A DNA stretch of 64,000 nucleotides from an uncultured Flavobacteriaceae bacterium (GCA_947504035.1 CANNGA010000009.1:124001-188000), one strand, 5' to 3'; positions 1 through 7,632 are shown, numbered from the stretch's first letter. Program-made: numbers and translations. The notes: generated by a model from the sequence alone, not told the origin.

Positions 1-28
1 TCAGTGTAAAAAAATTGTGAACGAAAAA

Positions 29-703
29 CTAGTTAATGTATTCCTTTTTAAGATGCGCAATGTCCTCTATAAGTTTAGTGATGTCTTCTGTATTTGTGCC
101 ATCGTAATACCCTCTTATTTGTCTTTTCTTATCTATAAGCATAAAGTTTTCGGTGTGTATCATGTCGTAAGGGCCTCCATCGCCGCCCTCTTTAACCGCT
201 AAATAACTTTTACGCGCCAGTTTATAAATGGTTTTTTTAGGGCCTGTTACCAAATGCCACTTATGGTCTAAGACGCCTTTTTGTATGGCGTAACGTTTAA
301 GTTGTGCAACGGTATCGATGGTTGGAGTTACAGAATGTGATAAGAGTAATACTTCGGGGTCTTCTTTTAATACGTTTTGAAGATGCACCATATGATTGGT
401 CATTACAGGGCATATGCTCTGGCATGTGGTAAAGAAGAAGTCGGCAACGTAGATTTTATCTTTAAAATCATGTTGCGTGATTGTCTTACCATTTTGATTT
501 GTGAGCGCAAAATCTGCAATTTTATGGTATTTCTTTTTGTAGTGTAAGCTACTGTCTACAAGAGCAGTACTTACCATTGTAGGTTGGTAAATAGGCAAGG
601 GTTGGTAGACATTTAATGTATTGTAAATTAAAGCTATAATAACGATGGAAATGATGCCAAAAACAATTCCGAATACCTTATAACCTTTAAAAAATGATAG
701 CAT
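29..703 (-). CDS. SCO1/SenC-family copper chaperone for cytochrome oxidase
   Basis: This is a membrane-anchored thioredoxin-fold protein that, by family, delivers copper to the CuA site of cytochrome c oxidase. The sequence shows an N-terminal membrane anchor (about residues 10-28), then the SCO copper-binding motif TTCQSICP with Cys94 and Cys98. The distal conserved histidine His183 lies in MIHTENFMLID. All three copper ligands are therefore present, and the length of 224 aa is normal for the family. It is transcribed leftward, away from the rseP gene. A TAnnTTTG-type -7 box lies upstream. The family call is secure; the specific oxidase served is not visible in the window. Confidence 0.92.
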   Translation of the reverse strand: MLSFFKGYKVFGIVFGIISIVIIALIYNTLNVYQPLPIYQPTMVSTALVDSSLHYKKKYHKIADFALTNQNGKTITQHDFKDKIYVADFFFTTCQSICPVMTNHMVHLQNVLKEDPEVLLLSHSVTPTIDTVAQLKRYAIQKGVLDHKWHLVTGPKKTIYKLARKSYLAVKEGGDGGPYDMIHTENFMLIDKKRQIRGYYDGTNTEDITKLIEDIAHLKKEYIN

Positions 704-731
704 TTTAGCGGTTTAAAATTAAAAACTGGTG

Positions 732-739
732 CAAAAATA
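732..739 (-). promoter_or_regulatory. candidate -7 element of the SCO gene
   Basis: Read leftward this is TATTTTTG, matching the Bacteroidota -7 consensus TAnnTTTG, about 29 nt before the ATG. No clear TTTG -33 element sits at the right distance, so this is a weak call. Confidence 0.3.
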
Positions 740-836
740 CGATGATTTTAAGTCGTAGAAAACGAACCGCTTACTTAAATTACTGTTAAATGCGAGGGCA
801 TTTGGGGAATCGCTTTTTAAACTTGCTTTAAAACCT

Positions 837-844
837 TACTTTTG
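837..844 (+). promoter_or_regulatory. candidate -7 element of rseP
   Basis: TACTTTTG matches TAnnTTTG and ends 22 nt before the rseP ATG. A matching -33 box at 19 nt is not evident. Confidence 0.4.
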
Positions 845-866
845 TCCGATTATAAAAAAAATCTAG

Positions 867-2198
867 ATGTCAGTAATTTTAATAAAAGGCGCGCAGTTAT
901 TATTAAGCCTTTCCATATTAGTCATATTACATGAGTTGGGCCATTTTATCCCAGCAAAAGCCTTTAAAACTCGAGTAGAGAAATTTTACTTGTTTTTTGA
1001 CGTAAAGTTTTCACTGTTTAAAAAGAAAATAGGAGAAACGGTTTATGGGATTGGTTGGTTGCCATTAGGGGGCTATGTAAAAATATCTGGAATGATCGAT
1101 GAAAGTATGGACACCGAGCAAATGGCAAAGGAACCACAGCCATGGGAATTTCGCTCTAAGCCAGCTTGGCAGCGTTTAATTATCATGTTGGGTGGTGTAA
1201 CCGTAAACTTTTTGTTAGCGATCGTATTGTTTATCATCATGCTATCGGTGTGGGGTACCACGTATCTTAATAAAGACGATGTAAAATATGGTTATGGTGT
1301 AGCGAAGACTCTAGAAGCTTATGGATTTCAACAGGGCGATAAAATTATAGCTATTAATGACGAGCCTTTAGAGGACTTAACTATAGATGTTAACAAATAT
1401 CTGATGTTTAGAGACGTAGCGGCTATAAAAGTAGAGCATTCTAATGGTGCTGTAGAAACTTTAAGCGTCCCAGAAGACATAGGGTCGCAATTATTTGCCG
1501 CAGGCGATTTGCCCGCATTTCAACCAAGATCGCGATTTCAATTAGATTCGATTGCACCAGATTCTCCTGCTGAAAAATCTGGACTGCTAGCCCAAGATAA
1601 AATCGTTGCTGTTAATGGCAAGCCAGTCACCTATTTTACAGATTTTACCTACGGTATAAAAAATAGTGAGAAAGACGCTATAGAATTACAAGTGGAACGT
1701 GGTAGCGAAACAATAACGCTTTCGGTTACGCCTAACGAAGACGGAAAGCTAGGGGTTATAACCACTAAAACAGATGAAGACTACATAACATATAACGATA
1801 AGACCTATACCTTTGCAGAGAGTGTAACGGGCGGCTTTAATCAAGCCTATTGGGAGATTAAAGACTACTTATCTCAATTTAAATACATATTTACTAAAAA
1901 GGGCGCGCAAGGCATTGGTGGTTTTGCAGCTATAGGTAATATGTTTCCTGCCGTTTGGAATTGGCAAGCGTTTTGGTATTTAACAGCATTTTTATCTATT
2001 ATGTTAGGCGTGCTTAATTTGTTGCCTATACCTGCCTTAGATGGTGGGCATGTTATGTTTTTACTATATGAAATGGTATCTGGAAAGAAACCAGGCGATA
2101 AGTTTATGGAATATGCACAGATGGTTGGTTTCTTTATTTTAATAGGATTAGTACTGTTTGCAAACGGGAACGATATCTATAAAGCAATATTTAATTAA
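867..2198 (+). CDS. rseP: RIP metalloprotease RseP (site-2 protease)
   Basis: This is an inner-membrane zinc protease that cleaves transmembrane segments, classically of anti-sigma factors. The HExxH zinc site is HELGH at residues 22-26 in the first membrane segment. Two PDZ-like regions follow (about 135-215 and 220-300). The second catalytic motif, LLPIPALDGGH, lies near residues 385-397 and supplies the third zinc ligand and the NxxPxPxLDGG signature. The length of 443 aa is typical. A Bacteroidota -7 element lies just upstream. The next feature downstream is tRNA-Asn with its own promoter, so the gene appears monocistronic. Confidence 0.95.
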   Translation: MSVILIKGAQLLLSLSILVILHELGHFIPAKAFKTRVEKFYLFFDVKFSLFKKKIGETVYGIGWLPLGGYVKISGMIDESMDTEQMAKEPQPWEFRSKPAWQRLIIMLGGVTVNFLLAIVLFIIMLSVWGTTYLNKDDVKYGYGVAKTLEAYGFQQGDKIIAINDEPLEDLTIDVNKYLMFRDVAAIKVEHSNGAVETLSVPEDIGSQLFAAGDLPAFQPRSRFQLDSIAPDSPAEKSGLLAQDKIVAVNGKPVTYFTDFTYGIKNSEKDAIELQVERGSETITLSVTPNEDGKLGVITTKTDEDYITYNDKTYTFAESVTGGFNQAYWEIKDYLSQFKYIFTKKGAQGIGGFAAIGNMFPAVWNWQAFWYLTAFLSIMLGVLNLLPIPALDGGHVMFLLYEMVSGKKPGDKFMEYAQMVGFFILIGLVLFANGNDIYKAIFN

Positions 2199-2214
2199 AT
2201 TTTTTTCGAAAAAG

Positions 2215-2245
2215 TTTGTGGCAATCAAAATTTAGTATATCTTTG
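2215..2245 (+). promoter_or_regulatory. Bacteroidota-type promoter of tRNA-Asn
   Basis: TTTG at 2215-2218 and TATCTTTG at 2238-2245 are separated by 19 nt. This is the -33/-7 arrangement used by the primary sigma factor of Bacteroidota, and it sits directly before the tRNA. It is the best-formed promoter in the window. Confidence 0.8.
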
Positions 2246-2270
2246 CGCTCGCTAACGCGAAATAATACCT

Positions 2271-2344
2271 TCCTCAGTAGCTCAGTTGGTTAGAGCATCT
2301 GACTGTTAATCAGAGGGTCGCTGGTTCGAGCCCAGCCTGAGGAG
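2271..2344 (+). tRNA. tRNA-Asn (anticodon GTT)
   Basis: A full cloverleaf can be drawn. The acceptor stem TCCTCAG (2271-2277) pairs with CTGAGGA (2337-2343). The anticodon stem TCTGA/TCAGA encloses the loop CTGTTAA with GTT at 2305-2307. The T-arm contains GGTTCGA. CCA is not encoded; only CA follows the discriminator base. The gene has its own promoter and a strong terminator, and its 3' end is the left border of an accessory island. Confidence 0.97.
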
Positions 2345-2356
2345 CAAAATTAGACA

Positions 2357-2382
2357 AGCCATCAGAAATGATGGCTTTTTTT
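2357..2382 (+). terminator. intrinsic terminator of tRNA-Asn
   Basis: AGCCATCA, loop GAAA, TGATGGCT form a perfect 8-bp stem followed by six T. It ends transcription 12 nt past the tRNA. The same bases read in the other direction form part of the recombinase remnant. Confidence 0.88.
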
Positions 2383-2986
2383 GTGCCTAGTTTTTGTGAA
2401 GCCCTGTTAACTCTAGTTAAAAGCTCTATTACCTCACTTTGTTTCTTGGTTCGACATGCATTTTTAGAAATAATTAATTTTTCCGGAAACATCAAACCAA
2501 GTAAAATGTTCTGTTGCTCAAAGTTACTATCTTCAAAGAGTTGAGGTGTTTTTTTAATCGTTTCACATGCTTTATTAATAGTTTTATTTGATACCTCTTG
2601 TGCATCCTTAATCATTTGTAATTCTGCTTTTAAATCTCTTAAATTTTGATTGTATCTATTTGAGATTCTATTAAAAGTATCTGTACCAATATCTTCATTT
2701 TATTAATTTGCCCTCAACAGTCTCAAGAGCTTTTATAGTGTCTTCTATTTTCTTTTCAATTACTATTTTATCTTTTAGTTTATTTCCTCTTTTTTTTTGC
2801 TGTATATCAATTAATATTTCTTTGTAAAGTGCTAACACATTATCGCTAACAGATATCTCTTTTAGTATGTCATTTTTGAGCATTGTATGTGCCTTTTCAG
2901 AACGAATACGATTCTTGCACCCCTTTCTACAATGATAATAGTAATATGTGCTCCCATTCCCTCTAGATGGACGGCCAGTTAAATTA

Positions 2987-3010
2987 CCCCCCCCCCCCCC
3001 CACACACACA
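2987..3010. repeat. C15 homopolymer plus AC dinucleotide run in the recombinase remnant
   Basis: Fifteen C (2987-3001) are followed by four AC units and an A. On the coding strand this is (TG)n followed by G15, placed between the two halves of the recombinase zinc ribbon. Loss of one G would join the CELC frame with the NLTGRP frame, but a stop codon lies just upstream of CELC in that frame, so this alone would not rescue the gene. Homopolymers of this length are also prone to sequencing and assembly error. Confidence 0.9.
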
Positions 3011-3146
3011 TAATTCACATTTTAAAAACTTCTAATTGATAATCTCTACCATGACCTTTATTTGCTTGTTGGTCTGTACTTACTCTTATATATATTATTA
3101 CTCTCATTTTTTATTTTTTTAATTATTATACTTTTTTATTCGTTAG

Positions 3147-3428
3147 CTTATAAAATTAATTGGCACAAATGGAGTAAATTATGATGTTTATAATGATGAT
3201 ATAGTGGCTCAGATGAAAGAATGGGATGAAGAAGTAGGTTTTGCTATAGATGTTGTTGATGTAGCCAGAATTCATGCATATATGGCTAAATCACCAAAAA
3301 ACATTAAGCAATTTGCTAAAGAAGTTTATAAATTTTATCCTGATGTTATTGACCAAGGATACAGTTCAATGGAAGAAATGATAGAGGATTACAAAGAGAA
3401 TAAATATTTTTGGCTTTGGTGGGATTAA
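3147..3428 (+). pseudogene. C-terminal fragment of a DUF4253 protein
   Basis: The open frame begins right after a TAG stop at 3144-3146 and encodes about 93 residues with no good start. An internal GTG at 3204 would give 74 aa. The segment LIGTNGVNYDVYNDD, then IKQFAKEVYKFYPDVIDQGYSS, ending in FWLWWD at the stop, matches my recollection of the C-terminal half of the DUF4253 family, whose function is unknown. The N-terminal half is absent, and the sequence upstream is recombinase remnant. It is probably a leftover of island cargo. A short functional protein from GTG 3204 cannot be excluded. Confidence 0.6.
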
Positions 3429-3438
3429 GTAAGGCTAG

Positions 3439-4518
3439 CTATTTGTATTCAATTTTTTCATCAATTCTAGAACTATCTTCTTTTAATTCGTACAAGTGCT
3501 CAACTTCGTTTCGTAAAACTCTCTTTTCTATTTTTGGAGAAACATAAAGAATTATTGTTCCATCTTTGTTATAATCTCTAGCTAAGAATTTCCAATGCAA
3601 TTTCAACTCATACTCTTTAGGAAGGGGTCTAATCCATAATACATGCTTTATATTATCTTTTTGAATTAATGGATTTATTAATGAGTTAAAAGAAAACTTT
3701 TTATTATCATAGGATTCATAAGCATTTGGATTAGCAATAACATTAAAGGTGTTATCAATGCTCTTATTGTAATTCCCTAAAAATTCACATTCACCTTCTA
3801 ATTCGAATTGTATCTTCCAGTTTTCTAATACTTTATTGCCTGTATTTGTTAAGAGTAAATCGAAAGAACAATAAGACAGATTGTTAGAGCTTTTCCTGTC
3901 CCAAAACCCATTTATAAAATTGTCCCTAATAATACCACCTCTTGGATTGTAAGCTATCGGTGGTTTAATTACGGACTTAACCTGAGTGTTATAAAATTCA
4001 GGTATAAGGCGGTGAGTTTTATTTTCAAAGTCATTAATAAAAACTTCAAAATCATATTCAGTTTTATATTTTTGAGACTCCATGAAATAGTTGTAAACCT
4101 CTCTGTTTTCTTCAATGAGGTCTACAATATCTTCCCAACAATAGAGTAAAATTTCAAAACTATTATTTTCAATATCTTTTAACCGAATATATTCTTCAAT
4201 TGAGGCATCTTTATTAGACGTTGTTGCAAAAATAAAAACCTTTAATTCAGGTTTAAATTCTTTTGCTTTTTCAACTTCAGTATCGATTTCTATTTTTGTT
4301 AATTTGGCATTTGTATACAAATCTTTACCCTTACATTGAATGCCCCAATAACCATTTTCATTTTTTGGAATACCATAGATGTCTACTCCATGTTGTGTTT
4401 GACCTGACCTGCCATTTTTTTTAATCTTATTTGGAATCTTCCACATTTCACCCCACAACTTTTTACATAAAGATTCAAAGTCTTGCCAGTTTTCAGGTTT
4501 GGGTAATTGTTTTTTCAT
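3439..4518 (-). CDS. Mrr-like restriction-endonuclease-fold protein with beta-rich C-terminal domain
   Basis: The N-terminal 150 residues look like a PD-(D/E)xK nuclease. A helix with Glu15 (WQDFESLC) is followed by HGVDIYG with Asp46, then WGIQCKGK with Gln61 and Lys63, the D...QxK arrangement of Mrr-type enzymes. The part from about residue 165 is beta-rich. It contains a CSFDLLLTNTGNKVLENWKI segment that resembles an Ig-like or galactose-binding-like fold, which I cannot assign. The gene is the last of the leftward defence-like cluster, 72 nt after the DUF2326 ATPase. DNA cleavage or DNA sensing is inferred from the motif and the neighbours. The C-terminal domain may bind a trigger or a partner. 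Confidence 0.72.
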   Translation of the reverse strand: MKKQLPKPENWQDFESLCKKLWGEMWKIPNKIKKNGRSGQTQHGVDIYGIPKNENGYWGIQCKGKDLYTNAKLTKIEIDTEVEKAKEFKPELKVFIFATTSNKDASIEEYIRLKDIENNSFEILLYCWEDIVDLIEENREVYNYFMESQKYKTEYDFEVFINDFENKTHRLIPEFYNTQVKSVIKPPIAYNPRGGIIRDNFINGFWDRKSSNNLSYCSFDLLLTNTGNKVLENWKIQFELEGECEFLGNYNKSIDNTFNVIANPNAYESYDNKKFSFNSLINPLIQKDNIKHVLWIRPLPKEYELKLHWKFLARDYNKDGTIILYVSPKIEKRVLRNEVEHLYELKEDSSRIDEKIEYK

Positions 4519-4590
4519 TTATTTCCAATATGCACTTAGCTAATTTTAATCTATGATGATTGTCAAGTATTAACTGTTGAAAGATTTAGT

Positions 4591-6291
4591 TTATATCCTA
4601 AATAACTTATCATCTTGAGAAAGTGATATTATTTCAAAATCTTTTACTGGAATGGTACTAGGTAACTTATCTCTTAATACCGAAAGCACTATTTGACAGT
4701 TCATGTTTTCAACCACTTCGTTTAATAGTAATGATATTTGATTTTCATGAACATTCTCTATTTGGTCATGAAGAACAAAGCTTAAATGTTTAATATCTAA
4801 TTCTTCAGCAAATTGTATGTATGCAAGGTCAAATGAAAGGATTTCACCTTTCTTTTTTCCAGTTCCGGGGTTACCATCAATACTGCTAATTTCTAAAGAA
4901 TAACCTTTTTCATTAATCTCAGGAGTAAGTACAAATTGTTCATTATAGAGCTTCTTAGATATATTAGAGAAGTATTTATTGAAAGTTTCTATTCTAGACT
5001 TAATTAAATCGTCTTTTGCCTCTATTCCTTCGTTAATTTTATCTAATTCTTCTGTTTTATTTTTTACTTTTTGCAATGAAGTCTCCCACATTCTTTTTTG
5101 CTCTTCATACTTACCTTTCTTCTCATATTCATCATTTAAAGCTGTAATAATAGCTTGTAATTCTTTTACAGCACCAGATTTTGTTAATTTCGAACTTAAA
5201 AAACGTTCAGTTTTAAGTAATTCGTTAGTGTTACTTTTTAAAGCTTTGAGTTCCTTATCTATATCTGGAATTTCTTTAGTTATAAATTTCAGCTTTTCTT
5301 TAATCATTTGATTATGAAACGATAATGTTTCTTCAAATGTTTTTTGCAAATCAGGAATCAAAGATTGAGCTTTATTGTATAAAGATTTAACTTTATTAAT
5401 ATCAATATTGGCTAAATCAGCCTCTAAATCTTCTTTACTTTCTATGATTAATTCTTTTCTTAATTCTAAACGACCTATTTCTGTTGAAATATTATTCAAT
5501 TGAATTTTAGTCTGATTAAGTTGGTTTAATTCTTCTTCGTAATTTTCATTTAGATTAAAAGCGGACTTTTTAGATTCTAATTCTTCAATATTTCTTGATA
5601 AAATTATTAAGTACTGTTCTAACTGAGGAATAGTACTTTCTTTTTTTAATCTTTTTTGGAGATTCTCTTCAATTTTTATTTCTTGAAAAAGTGTTTGTTT
5701 TCTACTAGCGAAGTCCAAATCTAAACCTAACCAAAATAGATACAATGCTTCGTATTCATCATTACTAGTATAAGGATTCAATACCCTCAATGTATGACTT
5801 AACCTATTTTTTTCATCTCTAATATTTTTAGAAATAATCTGTTTAAAAGTTGGCTTGTCTTTATCTGATGAAAATATTAATTCTTTAAGTGTATGCTGAA
5901 AAATCTTATCATTTTTATAAGGCTTATCATTTATTGTTTGAATTTTTGCTCCATACTTAAGAAAGTTTCTTCGAATTACTATTGTATTAGATGATCCATC
6001 ATCTAATGATTCTACTAAGTTTAATTGAATAATAATATTGTTTTCAGTAAGAAATTTTTCTACTTCAATATTAGTATGGTTCTTAAATTCTTCATCATGA
6101 TAGATATTTTTCCCACCACTACCTAAACAATAATCGATTAACCTTAGAACTGTTGTTTTTCCAACATTATTTCCTGATTTGGTTGGGTCTTTTTCTGTTG
6201 TTTCATCTACTATAAGATTTATTCCTTTATGAAAAGAAATTTCTCTTACAACTACATCTTCATTAAAAATAAATAATTTGTTTAAAAACAT
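4591..6291 (-). CDS. DUF2326-type ABC ATPase of an ABC-three-component (ABC-3C) system
   Basis: This is an SMC/RecN-like ABC ATPase. The P-loop GNNVGKTT is at residues 40-47, after a typical N-terminal strand FHKGINLIVDE. A long charged coiled coil spans about 190-420. The C-terminal ATPase half (about 430-560) shows the DUF2326 pattern, including SFDLAYIQFAEEL and the Walker-B-like LSFVLHDQIENV. DUF2326 ATPases are known as the ATPase component of ABC-3C conflict systems. The start overlaps the end of the middle-component gene by 10 nt, indicating translational coupling. At 566 aa it looks complete. Inferred role: nucleic-acid-sensing motor controlling the HNH effector. Confidence 0.82.
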   Translation of the reverse strand: MFLNKLFIFNEDVVVREISFHKGINLIVDETTEKDPTKSGNNVGKTTVLRLIDYCLGSGGKNIYHDEEFKNHTNIEVEKFLTENNIIIQLNLVESLDDGSSNTIVIRRNFLKYGAKIQTINDKPYKNDKIFQHTLKELIFSSDKDKPTFKQIISKNIRDEKNRLSHTLRVLNPYTSNDEYEALYLFWLGLDLDFASRKQTLFQEIKIEENLQKRLKKESTIPQLEQYLIILSRNIEELESKKSAFNLNENYEEELNQLNQTKIQLNNISTEIGRLELRKELIIESKEDLEADLANIDINKVKSLYNKAQSLIPDLQKTFEETLSFHNQMIKEKLKFITKEIPDIDKELKALKSNTNELLKTERFLSSKLTKSGAVKELQAIITALNDEYEKKGKYEEQKRMWETSLQKVKNKTEELDKINEGIEAKDDLIKSRIETFNKYFSNISKKLYNEQFVLTPEINEKGYSLEISSIDGNPGTGKKKGEILSFDLAYIQFAEELDIKHLSFVLHDQIENVHENQISLLLNEVVENMNCQIVLSVLRDKLPSTIPVKDFEIISLSQDDKLFRI

Positions 6292-6512
6292 TTAACTACA
6301 AATCTATTTTCAGATTTAACAACACCAAGTAAAAACAGCCAATCCAATACTAGAGAAAAAAGGTTTATTGATATTTCAAGCTTCTCCTTCATTTTAGAAT
6401 AAACATCAAAAAAATCAATTTTTTTAATAGAATAAGTATCGAGTACAGCGATTAGTTCTGACCCTAAATAGTAAATGTCGTTTTCTGGATTGATATCTTT
6501 TGATATTATCAT
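6282..6512 (-). CDS. ABC-3C middle component (MC6-like), small helical protein
   Basis: A 76-residue protein lying 2 nt after the HNH gene and overlapping the ATPase gene. The pattern YYLGSELIAVLDTYSIKKIDF, followed by FSLVLDWLFLLGVV near the C-terminus, fits the small winged-helix-like middle components of ABC-3C systems, best MC6 as I recall that family. Such proteins are thought to bridge ATPase and effector. The assignment rests on length, position and the LDWLFLLG signature. Confidence 0.72.
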   Translation of the reverse strand: MIISKDINPENDIYYLGSELIAVLDTYSIKKIDFFDVYSKMKEKLEISINLFSLVLDWLFLLGVVKSENRFVVKCF

Positions 6513-6514
6513 AA

Positions 6515-7318
6515 TTAAATAGGTTCTTCTAATATTTTACACCTCATGAATGCATCAACCATAATTATAGAAATACCGTAGACAATATCTTCATGATAAA
6601 ATTCTCCATCTTGTTTTACTAAATTAAATAGTTCATTTTCTATATCTTCGAAAATGTTATCTGCATTTTCTCTAATTTGTTCAATGAAGTTTTCATTACC
6701 ATTAAGATATTCACCTTTTTTTCTAAGATATAAATTATTAATATTTCTAAGTAATTTTTCTTTTTTAAAACTTCCTTGACCTTCCAGTTCTCGATAAAGG
6801 CTATTTACTTTTGGATAAAAAATTTTATATTCATTAATAATATACTTGTTTCTTTTTATGTCATTATAATGAATTTTTACATCAATATCAAAAGGTTTTG
6901 TTTTAATATCATCACCCTCAATTTCGAATTCTAAATCAGAAATTGCATCAATAGCAGTTTTTAACAAGCTACTATTTCTGAGCTTATACAGCATTTTCGA
7001 TTCATGATTAGATTTCCATTCTTTTAATAATTCAACAGGAAACTTTAATTCATTCTCTTTATTATCAATAATGGTATGATGTTCATCGCATAACAAAATT
7101 AAATTATTGTAATGCCTTCTTTCATCATCAGTCATGTCATCATTCCATCTAGGGCCATTTTCACTGGCAGCCTCTATGTGGCAGATTTTACTAACAATTG
7201 ATTGTCTATCTTCTGCAATTAAAGATTTTTTACAAGTTGGTTCTGCACACTCATTTCCAGACAAAGTATCTAACCTTCTAACTGTACTAGGTTTGTACTG
7301 TCTTGCTTTATCACCCAT
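6515..7318 (-). CDS. HNH nuclease, probable ABC-3C effector
   Basis: First gene of the defence cluster. The N-terminal ~95 residues form an HNH/Zn-finger nuclease: Cys24 and Cys29 (GNECAEPTCKK), the HNH histidine in ICHIEAASENGPRW (His47), Asn72 in NNLILLCDEHH, and Cys77/His80 as the second metal pair. Residues ~110-267 form a helical, highly charged domain without motifs I recognise, in the position where ABC-3C effectors carry their C-terminal system-specific domain. The short gaps and overlaps with the middle component and ATPase support one operon. Inferred function: DNA cleavage when the ATPase complex senses invading or aberrant DNA. Confidence 0.8.
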   Translation of the reverse strand: MGDKARQYKPSTVRRLDTLSGNECAEPTCKKSLIAEDRQSIVSKICHIEAASENGPRWNDDMTDDERRHYNNLILLCDEHHTIIDNKENELKFPVELLKEWKSNHESKMLYKLRNSSLLKTAIDAISDLEFEIEGDDIKTKPFDIDVKIHYNDIKRNKYIINEYKIFYPKVNSLYRELEGQGSFKKEKLLRNINNLYLRKKGEYLNGNENFIEQIRENADNIFEDIENELFNLVKQDGEFYHEDIVYGISIIMVDAFMRCKILEEPI

Positions 7319-7384
7319 GCGGCTAAATTAATGTTTTTGATATTCTTAAATTAACAAGATTATAAAGAATATAAAATTGTTTTT

Positions 7385-7439
7385 TACGGATACCCGTATT
7401 GCTAATAATAAATTGTAAAAGAATTGTAAATATACAATT
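7385..7439. promoter_or_regulatory. two perfect palindromes upstream of the ABC-3C operon
   Basis: TACGG-ATAC-CCGTA at 7385-7398 and AATTGTA-AATA-TACAATT at 7422-7439 lie 66-121 nt before the HNH start codon. A further direct copy of AATTGTA sits at 7411-7417. They look like operator sites. No exact Bacteroidota -7 element was found here, and no regulator gene is adjacent. Confidence 0.35.
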
Positions 7440-7570
7440 TGCAATGAAAATAAGAAATGAATTACAAAGTATTCTATTTTTTTAAAATTACCATATTAAG
7501 GAAATGAATTAAAAATGCTTAATAGCTGTAATCATAGAACGAAGCAAACCTCAGCAATTCTTCGTCAAAT

Positions 7571-7603
7571 TGGTTCGACATAATAATATTAGGGGGAGCA
7601 AAA
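7571..7603 (+). other. candidate right-end attachment-like sequence (diverged tRNA 3' end)
   Basis: TGGTTCGA (7571-7578) and GGAGCAAAA (7595-7603) match the T-arm and 3' end of tRNA-Asn (2322-2329 and 2341-2349) in the same order. The spacing is five nt longer and the sequence between them is unrelated. This may be a degenerate attR or chance. Confidence 0.3.
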
Positions 7604-7632
7604 AAAGTCTAACATTTCTGTTAGACTTTTTT
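7601..7632. terminator. bidirectional terminator
   Basis: A perfect 14-bp inverted repeat AAAAAAGTCTAACA / TGTTAGACTTTTTT with a TTTC loop. It sits at the island edge and serves the leftward ArsC-like gene that ends at 7651. The interval 7319-7650 otherwise holds only the palindromes and the att-like sequence described here; no gene was seen. Confidence 0.85.

Larger units (their letters stand above)
2310..3107 (-). pseudogene. serine site-specific recombinase, internally deleted and frameshifted
   Basis: The N-terminus starts with ATG at 3107 and reads MRVIIYIRVSTDQQANKGHG, the start of a resolvase/invertase catalytic domain with the Ser in RVST. It stops at 3015-3017 after 30 residues. The next recognisable sequence is the recombinase zinc-ribbon: a CELC pair at about 3008-3019, then NLTGRPSRGNGSTYYYYHCRKGC in another frame (2695-3018), followed by a coiled coil. 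A further frame change near 2698 leads to the usual C-terminal motif MFPEKLIISKNACRTKK, and the frame runs into the tRNA 3' end. Most of the catalytic and recombinase domains (roughly 250 residues or more in full-length relatives) is missing. The junction carries a C15 tract. The gene is inactive as it stands. Confidence 0.85.
2341..7603. mobile_element. remnant genomic island at tRNA-Asn carrying an ABC-3C defence cluster
   Basis: The segment begins exactly at the tRNA-Asn 3' end. It contains a degenerate serine recombinase reading toward the tRNA, a DUF4253 fragment and a four-gene defence-like operon, and is visibly richer in A+T than its surroundings. Short sequences matching the tRNA T-arm (TGGTTCGA) and 3' end (GGAGCAAAA) recur at 7571-7603 and may mark the right border. 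What is seen is the remnant recombinase and the cargo; the island boundaries are inferred. Confidence 0.55.

Noticed and set aside
2987-3010. C15 tract as a phase-variation switch
   Set aside because: The gene has a large deletion and an additional upstream stop codon in the matching frame, so restoring the frame would not yield a functional recombinase.
7500-7603. Possible second tRNA or tmRNA gene end near GGTTCGA...GGGGGAGCA
   Set aside because: No acceptor, D- or anticodon stems can be drawn upstream, so only an att-like remnant is proposed.
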